Source: Sphingomonas sp. G-3-2-10 (GTDB lineage Bacteria > Pseudomonadota > Alphaproteobacteria > Sphingomonadales > Sphingomonadaceae). Taken from it: a DNA stretch of 64,000 nt. A model generated the notes under the pieces. That model was not told the origin of the DNA. It saw nothing but the letters and a program-made list of their open reading frames with translations, and did not search any database. Positions 1 through 7,803 of this stretch are shown here, one piece after another. Location of the stretch: assembly GCF_012927115.1 (NCBI RefSeq), contig NZ_JABBFY010000001.1:248001-312000 (forward strand), given 5' to 3'. The translations under genes and the position numbers were made by a program. Each line of letters opens with the position of its first letter. The first letter of the stretch is position 1.

Positions 1-872
1 ACCAGCACGAAGGCGGCGACCTCGAGCGCGTGCGGCCACCGCTGTTCCCAGATGAAGCCATAGATCAGCGCGAACAGCGTTTCGAACAGGATCATCTGGC
101 CGACCAGCGTCAGCGGCAGGAGGCGGCTCATCCGGTTCCACAGCGCGTTGCCGAGGATCGAGGCGAAGACCGCGACCGCCATCGAGACGCCGGCGAAGCG
201 GAGCCACGCGGCGGGATCGTGGCGGATCGGCTCCAGCAACAGAGTGAAGGGGATCAGCGCCACCGCCTGCGCGCCAGTGACGAGGCCGGTCAGCAGGTTC
301 CAGTCATGGACCGAGACATGGCCGAGCCGGGCGAGGCAGCGGCTGTTACCGACCGCATAGGCGGTCCAGGAGGCGAGCGCGCCGATCGCGCAGAGCAGAC
401 CGATCAGCTGGGTGCGGAACTCGCCCGTCGGGGCTGCGAGCGCCTGCCAGCCGATGCAGATTGCGCCAGCCGCGCACAACAGGAGCGAAGGGGTAAGGCG
501 GCGCAGCGGCACGGCGTCGCGATCGCGGCTGCCGATGATGGTGACCGCGACGGGGAGGAAGCCGATCACCAGCGAGGTCATGGCGATACCGCCGGTCTGC
601 ACCGCGCTGGCGAGGAGGACATAGTAGAGCGTGTTGCCGGCAAGGGCGAGCCAGACGAGCGACAGCCAGTCGCGGCGGGTGAGGGTGGCGGCGAGCGCAC
701 GGATGCGAGGGGCGACTAGCGCGGCGGACACCGCGCCGAATGCGAGATAGCGGCCAACGGCGAGCTGGAGCGGCGTGAAGTCGCGCGTCAGTTCGGGTGC
801 AAGAAACACCAGTCCCCACAGCGCGCCGGCGCCGATGCCGCACAGGATGCCGATATGGGTGCCGGTCTTCAT
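1..872 (-). CDS. EamA/DMT family inner-membrane transporter (3' end beyond window)
   Basis: Reading the minus strand from the ATG at 872 gives an open frame to the left edge of the window with no stop, so the C-terminus is missing. The product starts MKTGTHIGILCGIGAGALWG and is almost entirely hydrophobic. About nine membrane helices are visible, with the duplicated GALWG-like N-terminal pattern and the late GNALWNRMSRLLP / FETLFALIYGFIWEQ pattern of drug/metabolite transporters (EamA repeats). The family exports amino acids or small metabolites; the substrate cannot be read here. It is divergent from an Lrp/AsnC regulator 74 bp away, a common arrangement for amino-acid exporters, so control by that regulator is likely. 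Confidence 0.85.
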   Translation of the reverse strand, partial: MKTGTHIGILCGIGAGALWGLVFLAPELTRDFTPLQLAVGRYLAFGAVSAALVAPRIRALAATLTRRDWLSLVWLALAGNTLYYVLLASAVQTGGIAMTSLVIGFLPVAVTIIGSRDRDAVPLRRLTPSLLLCAAGAICIGWQALAAPTGEFRTQLIGLLCAIGALASWTAYAVGNSRCLARLGHVSVHDWNLLTGLVTGAQAVALIPFTLLLEPIRHDPAAWLRFAGVSMAVAVFASILGNALWNRMSRLLPLTLVGQMILFETLFALIYGFIWEQRWPHALEVAAFVL

Positions 873-946
873 GTGATGGGGAATATCATCGGTGCAGCAT
901 GATTTGTGCTCGACTTGAGGGCATCAAATGCAACAAAAAATCACCT
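873..946. promoter_or_regulatory. Divergent promoter region between EamA transporter and Lrp/AsnC gene
   Basis: This 74-bp gap separates two divergent starts and is richer in A/T than its surroundings, especially around 923-943 (CATCAAATGCAACAAAAAA). Lrp-family proteins usually bind A/T-rich sites upstream of the gene they control, so it is the natural place for the regulator's operator. No clear palindrome was recognised. Confidence 0.4.
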
Positions 947-1435
947 ATGGCTCGAACGACTCCCGCCGGGCGACGCGCGCTCGACAGTTTCGACCGCGCG
1001 ATCCTGCGCATCCTCCAGCGCGACAACAAGACGCCGCAGCGGACGATCGGCGAAGCGGTGAACCTCTCCGCCGCCGCGGTGCAAAGGCGTATCGCGGCGA
1101 TGGAGGCCGATGGAATCATCGAGCGCAACGTGGCGATCGTAGATGCGCGGGCGGTGGCGATGACGATCACGGCGATCGTCGAAGTGACGCTGATCAACGA
1201 ACGGCTACCGGTGGTGAGCAGCGCAAAGGCACTCTTTCACGCCGCGCCGGAAGTGCAGCAATGCTATTACGTCACCGGCGGAATCAGCTTCGTGCTGGTG
1301 ATCGTCGCGCCCGACATGGTCGAGTATGAAGCGATCACCCAGCGGCTCTTCTCGCAGAACGACTGCGTGGCAAATTTCCGCAGCCTGATCGCGCTCGACC
1401 GGCTGAAGACCGGCGCGGAGATCGTGATTCCGTAA
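947..1435 (+). CDS. Lrp/AsnC family transcriptional regulator
   Basis: A 162-residue DNA-binding regulator. Residues about 12-60 form the AsnC-type helix-turn-helix (LDSFDRAILRILQRDNKTPQ, then an AAAVQRRIAAMEADGII recognition segment). The remainder is the RAM/ligand domain, with the GGISFVLVIVAPDM strand and a final LKTGAEIVI. The frame is open further upstream, but the ATG at 947 gives the usual family length, while the upstream extension is Arg/Cys-rich and would overlap the transporter start. It probably senses an amino acid and controls the divergent EamA transporter (inferred from position). Confidence 0.9.
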   Translation: MARTTPAGRRALDSFDRAILRILQRDNKTPQRTIGEAVNLSAAAVQRRIAAMEADGIIERNVAIVDARAVAMTITAIVEVTLINERLPVVSSAKALFHAAPEVQQCYYVTGGISFVLVIVAPDMVEYEAITQRLFSQNDCVANFRSLIALDRLKTGAEIVIP

Positions 1436-1476
1436 ATCCGGGATGAGAGCGGCGAGGGAGGCATCTACGTTCAAAA

Positions 1477-1499
1477 ATCCTCCGCCGGAGGGGGAGGAT
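1477..1499. repeat. Short palindromic intergenic repeat, possible bidirectional terminator
   Basis: ATCCTCC at 1477-1483 pairs with GGAGGAT at 1493-1499 around a GC-rich loop, flanked by A runs on the left and by AAAATT on the right. It lies between two convergent genes (Lrp ending 1435 and pectate lyase ending 1551), where a two-way terminator would be expected. The same CCTCC/GGAGG style recurs at about 12.65-12.8 kb and 17.3-17.45 kb. Confidence 0.55.
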
Positions 1500-1550
1500 C
1501 AGAAAATTGAATTTCGAGCAGTCTAATCCCCTTGCAGAAGGGCGATAAGG

Positions 1551-2921
1551 TTACTGCCCCGTCCGCATGTCGCGGTCGCGCGGGCTCAGTGCTTCCTGCG
1601 GGACGGGGCCGGTCTGACCCGGATAGCGGCCCGATTTCGGCTCCATCGTGTCGAGGTTCCAGTCGGCTTCGACGAAGGGGGCCTTGGTCGGCTTGTAGGC
1701 CGGATAGGCGCTGACGTCCTTCTCGTCGTTGATGATGTCGCCCCGGCCTTCCGCGACGAAGAACAGCACGCGGATATCCTCGGCGTCGCGGTCCCAGGGG
1801 CGAGCGCCGGCGGTGTAGAGCACGCTGGTCTCGACATCGCCCGAGGGGAGGATGGTCATGCCGGCGGTCGGCATCATCGGCGCCTTCTTCTCGATGATCT
1901 TCGCGCGGGTCTCCCCATAGCGGCCGAACATCGGGAGCTTCACGCCGTGGCGATCCACCGCGCGATTGTCCTTGCCGTAATAGTTGAGATCACCGTCGCC
2001 GCCGATCATCAGGAAGGGCAGGCCCTCATTGGTGTCGTTGCCGCCGCGCATAACGTTGCCGATCGCGGTGATCTCGCCGGTGACATAGGGATGGCCGGCC
2101 CATTCGAGCGCCATCAGATTATAGTGCACCGCGCGGTGGCCGGGATTGTAGATCAGATTGTTGACCATCAGCACCTGCGCTCCCCCCTTCACCAGCGGGT
2201 GACGCTCGACATTGTGCGCCCAGATGTTGCGGTAGAAGACGATCCCGGTGGTGTTGTCGTGGATCAGCGAGCCTTTCGAATGTTCACCCTTGGGATGGCT
2301 CGAATCTGCCAGACCCTCGGCGGCGAGATTGTTCGAGAAGGTCACGTTGCGGCTGGTGCCGGCGCGCCATTCCTCCACCGTATTGCCGGTGAAGCGGGGT
2401 CCCGAGGCGGACATATTCTCGTCGATCGCCCAGGTGAAGCTGTTGTGATCGACGATCACGTTGCGCGCGGCGACGGTGGAGAAGGCATCGGCTTCCCAGC
2501 CGCTGCGCTTGGGCTGGCCATCGGCGCCGGTCCGGACGCGGATGTGGCGGATGATCACGTCGTGAGTGCGCACGTCGATGCCGGTCTTGATCAGCGTGAT
2601 GCCGGGCGAAGGCGCGGTCTGGCCGGCGATGGTGAGATAGGGTTCGCGAATCTCGATCGTCGTGCGGGCGAGATCGATCACGCCCCCGACTTCGAACACC
2701 ACGATGCGCGGGCCCTTGGCCTCGACTGCTGCCTTGAACGAGCCGGGGCCGTCGGCATTGAGATTGGTCACGCGGATGATCTGGCCGCCGCGCCCGCCGG
2801 GGGTCTCCGCCGCCGGGCCGACCGCGCCGGGAAAGGCCGGAACGGTGGTCTGTGCCGTTGCGGGCGCCGCGCTCATCAGGGCGAGCGTCGCGGCAAGGGC
2901 GGGAGCGATAAGCTTGAACAT
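1551..2921 (-). CDS. Secreted pectate lyase, polysaccharide lyase family 1 type
   Basis: A 456-residue exported enzyme with a signal peptide ending at ATAQ (residues 1-24). The mature part starts VPAFPGAVG and continues with GGRGGQIIRVTNL, the usual N-terminal signature of PL1 parallel beta-helix lyases. The turns IVDHNSFTWAIDEN and FYRNIWAHNVERHP carry the conserved Asp/His and the catalytic-type Arg-x-Pro region. It should cleave polygalacturonate or a related pectin by Ca-dependent beta-elimination in the periplasm or outside the cell. The start is supported by GAGAGG a few bases upstream. It is divergent from a LacI regulator and is likely part of the same pectin regulon as the TonB receptor and second lyase to the right. 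Confidence 0.9.
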   Translation of the reverse strand: MFKLIAPALAATLALMSAAPATAQTTVPAFPGAVGPAAETPGGRGGQIIRVTNLNADGPGSFKAAVEAKGPRIVVFEVGGVIDLARTTIEIREPYLTIAGQTAPSPGITLIKTGIDVRTHDVIIRHIRVRTGADGQPKRSGWEADAFSTVAARNVIVDHNSFTWAIDENMSASGPRFTGNTVEEWRAGTSRNVTFSNNLAAEGLADSSHPKGEHSKGSLIHDNTTGIVFYRNIWAHNVERHPLVKGGAQVLMVNNLIYNPGHRAVHYNLMALEWAGHPYVTGEITAIGNVMRGGNDTNEGLPFLMIGGDGDLNYYGKDNRAVDRHGVKLPMFGRYGETRAKIIEKKAPMMPTAGMTILPSGDVETSVLYTAGARPWDRDAEDIRVLFFVAEGRGDIINDEKDVSAYPAYKPTKAPFVEADWNLDTMEPKSGRYPGQTGPVPQEALSPRDRDMRTGQ

Positions 2922-2944
2922 TCGGACCTCTCCATCCGGTTTGC

Positions 2945-2957
2945 TGATACCGGTTAC
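2945..2957. promoter_or_regulatory. Candidate LacI-family operator, TGATACCGGTTAC
   Basis: TGATACCGGTTAC has the central CG step and imperfect dyad symmetry common in LacI-family operators. It sits 24 bp upstream of the pectate lyase start and about 100 bp upstream of the divergent LacI gene. A near-identical sequence, TGACACCGGTTGAC, lies at 4161-4174 before the TonB receptor. Binding by the LacI protein encoded here is inference. Confidence 0.5.
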
Positions 2958-3058
2958 CTGTTCCGTTTAGCCTTCAAAACGCGGCTTGCAAATCCTGTCC
3001 CGCGTATTGTCCATAGGACAGACTTTCTTTGTCTCGCGCGACAGTGTAGCACGCCCCT

Positions 3059-4090
3059 ATGAAGAGCATGGGCAAGCCAACCATCAACGACGTCGCCCGT
3101 CTGGCCGGCGTTTCCAAGAAGACCGTGAGCCGGGTGATCAACCGATCGCCGCTGCTCAATGCGGATACCCGCGCCAAGGTGGAGAAGGTCATCGCCGATA
3201 TCGGCTATGTCCCCAATGTGCAGGCGCGCGCGCTGGCGCTGCGCCGGAATTTCTTGGTCGGGCTGATCCACGACAACCCGAACGCGCAGATGGTGATGAA
3301 CGTGCAGGCGGGCATCCTCGAGGCGATTCGCGATACCGAGTTCGAACTGATCGTCCGCCCGATCGATCGCGGCTCGTCGACGATGCTAGCGGACGTGAAG
3401 AATTTCCTCGAGCGCCAGCGGCTCTATGGCGTGCTGATCCTGCCGCCGGTTTCGGAGAACGACATGCTCGCCGAGCTGTGTCAGGATATCGGCTGCCGCT
3501 ATGTCCGGATGGGCTCGACGACGCTCGATACGCCCGAGCATATGGTCGCGTCGAACGACAGCGAGGTGGTGAAGGAAGCGGTCAACCATCTGATTTCATT
3601 GGGACATAGCCGGATCGGCCTGATCGCCGGGCCGCATGGCTTCCGCTCTGCACGGGAACGCCGCAAGGGGTTCGAGGAAGCGCTGGCCGAGGCAGATATC
3701 AAACTGCCGCGCAGCCTGATCGCGGATGGCAACTACACGTTCGAGACCGGGCTTGCAGCCGCCGACCGGCTGCTCGACCTGTCGCCCCGGCCGACCGCGA
3801 TCTTCGCGTCGAACGACGAAATGGCGGCGGCGACGCTGCACGCGGCGCGTCGGCGGGGGATGAGCGTACCCGAGGATCTGTCGATCATCGGGTTCGACGA
3901 TACCGCGATCGCCCAGCATATCTGGCCGCCGATGACGACGGTGCACTGGCCGATCATCTCGATGGCGCGATCCGCGGCGCTGAAATTGCTCGCCGATTTC
4001 TTCGGCGACGACCTGGCCAGCGAAGAGCCTTCGCTGTTCCCCTCGACCCTGATCCACCGGGCTTCGGTCGCCCCGCCACGCAAGGTCTGA
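3059..4090 (+). CDS. LacI family transcriptional regulator of the pectin locus
   Basis: A 343-residue regulator. The N-terminus has the LacI helix-turn-helix and hinge (TINDVARLAGVSKKTVSRVI, then YVPNVQARAL) and the rest is a periplasmic-binding-protein-like sensor domain, ending in IIGFDDTAIAQHIWPPMTTV, the typical C-terminal signature. An internal ATG three codons in (3068) is an equally possible start. It lies between the first pectate lyase (divergent) and the TonB receptor, so repression or activation of both by a pectin-derived sugar is the simplest reading. The effector is not identifiable from sequence. Confidence 0.93.
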   Translation: MKSMGKPTINDVARLAGVSKKTVSRVINRSPLLNADTRAKVEKVIADIGYVPNVQARALALRRNFLVGLIHDNPNAQMVMNVQAGILEAIRDTEFELIVRPIDRGSSTMLADVKNFLERQRLYGVLILPPVSENDMLAELCQDIGCRYVRMGSTTLDTPEHMVASNDSEVVKEAVNHLISLGHSRIGLIAGPHGFRSARERRKGFEEALAEADIKLPRSLIADGNYTFETGLAAADRLLDLSPRPTAIFASNDEMAAATLHAARRRGMSVPEDLSIIGFDDTAIAQHIWPPMTTVHWPIISMARSAALKLLADFFGDDLASEEPSLFPSTLIHRASVAPPRKV

Positions 4091-4409
4091 GGTCCGCCGC
4101 ACCGCTTTCACCAGTGTTGCGCGTTTGCTTCAGCGCCGATCGATAACGCCGGGCATTTTATGACACCGGTTGACTTATCTCCGGTTGGTGTCAAAAAAGG
4201 CGCGAACCAAGCGTGGGGAACGCTTGCGCCATAGCGGGCATCAGACTCGCGGGGGCGTTGGGGAGGAGTGAGGCGGCCATCGAAGTGCCGCCGGGGCCGC
4301 GTCGGGCAAGACGCCACCCGGCAGCCAGCCGCGAACCCGCACCAGCATCCCGAATCCGGCGCGAGAAACCCCCGCGATTGGCGATTTCTATGGCCAGGGG
4401 AGGCTCATA
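4091..4409. other. 319-bp gene-free regulatory region before the TonB receptor
   Basis: No gene is supported here. The left part (4161-4193) carries the operator-like inverted repeat described separately. The right part is GC-rich leader sequence ending in a good ribosome-binding site (GGGGAGG, 4397-4403) seven bases before the receptor start. The long leader may carry further control, but no recognised riboswitch or attenuator was seen. Confidence 0.6.
4161..4193. promoter_or_regulatory. Operator-like inverted repeat upstream of the TonB receptor
   Basis: TGACACC (4161-4167) and GGTGTCA (4187-4193) are perfect inverted arms 19 bp apart. Each is joined to a CCGGTT element, giving TGACACCGGTTGAC on the left and CCGGTTGGTGTCA on the right. 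The left element matches the motif before the pectate lyase/LacI pair at 2945. A TTGACT hexamer at 4170-4175 could be the -35 of the receptor promoter, so a bound regulator would block it. Function is inferred. Confidence 0.5.
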
Positions 4410-7400
4410 ATGCTGGGATTCGACGGGTTGGTGCGTTCGCGCCGTGGACAGATCGCGCTTCGGGGCACGAGCGCGCTGGGCGCGATCGGCGTTGCGCTGA
4501 TGATGAGCGGCGTGGCGCAGGCACAGACCGCTGCCAGCGCCGGGACGGCTATTGTCATTCAGGATCAGGATCCGCCTGCGGAGCAGGAAAGCGACACCAT
4601 CGTGGTCACCGGTTTCCGCGCCTCGCTGAGCAGCGCGCTGGGGACCAAGCGCAATTCGAACCAGATCGTCGACGCGATCACCGCCGAGGATATCGCCGAC
4701 TTCCCGGACGCGAACCTGGCCGAATCGATCCAGCGCCTTCCCGGCATCTCGATCGACCGTGACAATGGCGAAGGTCGCACCATCACCGTGCGCGGTCTGG
4801 GCGGCGATTTCCAGTCGACCCGCCTGAACGGCGCCGACGCGCAGAACGTCGCGGGCGGCAACCAGTCGGATTCGGGCGCGAACCGCAGCCGCGGCTTCGA
4901 CTTCAACACCTTCGCTTCCGAACTGTTCGGCGGCGTGAAGATCACCAAGACGACTGCCGCGGAAAATGACGAAGGTTCGCTCGGCGCGATCATCGATCTG
5001 ACCACGGGCCGTCCGCTCGCCTACAAGAAGAACCGCTTCGCGCTGGGCGTCGAGGGCGAATATCGCGAGAATGGCGAAAGCTGGAATCCGCGCTTCACCG
5101 GCCTGGCGTCTGTGCGGGTCACCGACAATTTCGGCATCCTCGTCTCGGGCGCGTACCAGAAGCAGGATCAGCAGATCGATTCGTATCGCCGCAATATCGG
5201 CGCGTTCGAATATACCTATCGCAACTCGCAGCTGAACGGCGTCACGCCGGCGACCTACGGCTTTGCGCGGCCGGGCGGCAGCGGGGCGACCTTCGGTTCG
5301 GATCCCGCCGCCTATGCTCTGATCACGCCCACGACCATCATTCCGACGCTGCCGTCGATCGGTCGGCAGGATCTGGGCTATGAGCGCCTTGGCGGTACCG
5401 CGACGCTGCAGTGGCGGCCGACCAGCCGCACCGAAATCACCGCCGATTTCGTCTATTCGAAGTACGACCAGAACAGCGACAATACCGGCGTCACCACCAT
5501 CGGCCTGAACCGCAACGGCACCAATGCCCGCGTGGCGCAGAACACGCTGCGCGCGATCGGGACCGCCAACGGCAATGCCGACCGCGTTGCGCTGTATCCC
5601 AACTGCGTGCCCAGCGCGATCATCGACTGCGACGGGCTGCTGAGCGGGAACACGGTGCTGCCCGGCTATCTCAACAGCATGAATCCGAACAATCTCAACC
5701 CGTTCGACTATTACAACAACCCGGCTTCGCCGGGATATGTCGCGAGCGCCAGCCAGACCGGCTATTATGAGGAACTGATCGGCCGTCCGAACACCAAGAT
5801 CCGCGCGGCGCACGTCAATGGCGCCAATCAGGCGGACTATCTGGTCCTCGATGACGTCGACTGGCGCAGCTACAGCGACTCGCAGTTCGGCTCGACCACG
5901 TTCAAGCAGGCGACGCTGAACTTCCGCCAGGACTTCACCGACACCTTCACGCTCGACGCCACGGTCGGCTGGTCGCGTTCGGAATTCCGCGCGGTCGGCT
6001 ATCTCGCCGAGTTCAACGCGATCGATCGCGACGGCTATACCTTCGACGATCGCAACGGCACGAAAATGCCGGTCTTCAACCCCGGTTTCGACGTCGCCAA
6101 TCCGGCGAACTGGTCGCTGGTGAAGGGCCTGTCGACGATCCGCTACTTCACCAACGACGTGAACAACGAGTTCCGCGTCGCCCGCTTCAACTTCGCGTTC
6201 GAAGCGCTGCCGGAAATGACGCTGCGTTTCGGCGGCACCTACAAGCAGTTCGATTACGATGCCGATCAGGGCCGCCGCAACCAGGGCATCGAAGCGATCA
6301 ACCCGACGCTGGCGGAAGCCGGCCTCGGCATCACCGATCTCGGCAAGACGGTGAATTTCGGTCAGGGCATCAACGTGACGGCGGGCACGCCGACGACCTA
6401 TTATGCCCCCGACCTCGACAAGTTCATCAACAAGTTCGGCATCAACTGCAATTGCGTCAACAAATGGGGCGATTTCCGCGCCGTGGTCGACGGACGCCAG
6501 CGCGGTGCGGTGACCGAGCGCGATCTTTCGGGCTTCTTCCAGGTCGATTTCAACCTTGACCTGTTCGGCCGTCCGCTGCGCGGCAATGCGGGCCTGCGCG
6601 TCGCGAACACTCGCGTGATCGGCGAAGGCAATGTCGGCGGCGCCGACGGCGTGGCCGGCACGCCGGTGAGCGCGACCCACGAATATTGGGACTGGCTGCC
6701 GTCGATGAACGCGACGTGGGAGCCGGCCAACGGTTTCCTTGTCCGTTTCGCCGCGTCGCAGGTCATGGCGCGCCCGCAGCTGGCAAGTCTGACGCCGGGC
6801 ACCACGGCCTTCACCACCGCGCTCGCCACCAGCGGCGCGGCGCCGACGGTGACGGTGGGCAATCCCTATCTCGAGCCGTTCCGCGCGACCAATCTCGACC
6901 TGAGCTTCGAGCGCTATTTCCGGAACAACGGCCTGATCGCCGTCACCTTCTTCATGAAGGACATCGCGTCCTTCCCGCAGCAGGTGGCAGGCGAAGCGCC
7001 GCTGTCGTCGGTGTTCGAACCCACGGTCTATAACCAGCTGCTGGAAAGCCTGAAGGGCACCGGCCCGACGCCGTCGACGCTGTACACCTACACGCTGAAC
7101 GGCGGCACCTGGGGCATCCGCCAGTTCAAGGATGCACCGGGCGGCACAATCAAGGGCTTCGAAGTCAATCTTCAGACCGACTTCTGGTTCCTGCCAGCGC
7201 CGTTCGACAAGATGGGCGTGACTGCGAACTATACGCACATCGAATCGACGCTGAACTATCTGACCGGCACCGCGCTTTCGACGACCCAGACCGGGACCGC
7301 ATCGACTGCGTCTAATACCTTCGCCGAGGGGCCGTTCCTCAACACTTCGCCGGACTCGTTCAACGCGACGCTCTATTACGAGAACAGCGTGTGGTCGGCG

Positions 7401-7718
7401 CGCGTTTCGGGGGCGTATCGCAAGCGCTACGTCAACCGGTTCCCGCTGGCGACGGGTACGTGCAGCGTGGGCACCACCACCAATGCCGGCGCGGCGTGCA
7501 ACTCGCCGGTGCTGGCGGACTTCGGCTATAACGAGGACACGCTGAACATCGACTTCGCGCTGTCGTTCAACGTGACCAAGTTCGCCAAGCTGACGATCGA
7601 AGGCCGTAACCTGACCAACGATCCGCAGTACCGCACCATGTATGCCGCGAACCCGGTGACGCAGACCTATGCGAGCACCGGGCGGATCTTCACGGCCGGC
7701 GTGCGGATGATCTTCTGA
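4410..7718 (+). CDS. TonB-dependent outer-membrane receptor (pectin/oligosaccharide uptake candidate)
   Basis: An 1102-residue receptor, within the size range of the large carbohydrate-type receptors of sphingomonads and xanthomonads. It has an N-terminal export signal ending near AQAQ (residue 38), then a TonB-box-like stretch SDTIVVTGFRASL. The plug follows (DIADFPDANLAESIQRLPGI and TITVRGLGGDFQSTRLNG), then a long beta-barrel of alternating aromatic strands ending in a C-terminal Phe (FTAGVRMIF), the outer-membrane insertion signal. It is followed by a pectate lyase after an 85-bp gap with a hairpin and is preceded by the LacI operator candidate. Import of pectin oligosaccharides is inferred from this context. 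Confidence 0.93.
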   Translation: MLGFDGLVRSRRGQIALRGTSALGAIGVALMMSGVAQAQTAASAGTAIVIQDQDPPAEQESDTIVVTGFRASLSSALGTKRNSNQIVDAITAEDIADFPDANLAESIQRLPGISIDRDNGEGRTITVRGLGGDFQSTRLNGADAQNVAGGNQSDSGANRSRGFDFNTFASELFGGVKITKTTAAENDEGSLGAIIDLTTGRPLAYKKNRFALGVEGEYRENGESWNPRFTGLASVRVTDNFGILVSGAYQKQDQQIDSYRRNIGAFEYTYRNSQLNGVTPATYGFARPGGSGATFGSDPAAYALITPTTIIPTLPSIGRQDLGYERLGGTATLQWRPTSRTEITADFVYSKYDQNSDNTGVTTIGLNRNGTNARVAQNTLRAIGTANGNADRVALYPNCVPSAIIDCDGLLSGNTVLPGYLNSMNPNNLNPFDYYNNPASPGYVASASQTGYYEELIGRPNTKIRAAHVNGANQADYLVLDDVDWRSYSDSQFGSTTFKQATLNFRQDFTDTFTLDATVGWSRSEFRAVGYLAEFNAIDRDGYTFDDRNGTKMPVFNPGFDVANPANWSLVKGLSTIRYFTNDVNNEFRVARFNFAFEALPEMTLRFGGTYKQFDYDADQGRRNQGIEAINPTLAEAGLGITDLGKTVNFGQGINVTAGTPTTYYAPDLDKFINKFGINCNCVNKWGDFRAVVDGRQRGAVTERDLSGFFQVDFNLDLFGRPLRGNAGLRVANTRVIGEGNVGGADGVAGTPVSATHEYWDWLPSMNATWEPANGFLVRFAASQVMARPQLASLTPGTTAFTTALATSGAAPTVTVGNPYLEPFRATNLDLSFERYFRNNGLIAVTFFMKDIASFPQQVAGEAPLSSVFEPTVYNQLLESLKGTGPTPSTLYTYTLNGGTWGIRQFKDAPGGTIKGFEVNLQTDFWFLPAPFDKMGVTANYTHIESTLNYLTGTALSTTQTGTASTASNTFAEGPFLNTSPDSFNATLYYENSVWSARVSGAYRKRYVNRFPLATGTCSVGTTTNAGAACNSPVLADFGYNEDTLNIDFALSFNVTKFAKLTIEGRNLTNDPQYRTMYAANPVTQTYASTGRIFTAGVRMIF

Positions 7719-7734
7719 TTTAAGGGGGAGTGTG

Positions 7735-7782
7735 CGGCGTGGCGCGCGGGGAGGAGGGACAGCCTCCCTCCGCGCCACGCCG
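7735..7782. terminator. Strong intergenic hairpin between TonB receptor and second pectate lyase
   Basis: CGGCGTGGCGCG (7735-7746) pairs perfectly with CGCGCCACGCCG (7771-7782), and the inner part (GGGGAGG / CCTCCCTC) can extend the stem. There is no T-run after it. It may act as a 3' stabiliser or partial terminator that lowers expression of the downstream lyase relative to the receptor; this role is inference. Confidence 0.5.
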
Positions 7783-7803
7783 TTCGCTTGTCTGGAGACG
7801 ACG

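Noticed and set aside
346..843. Minus-strand open frame of 165 codons at the left edge
   Set aside because: Arg-rich frame-shifted shadow; the transporter in the adjacent frame (running off the edge) has clear membrane helices.
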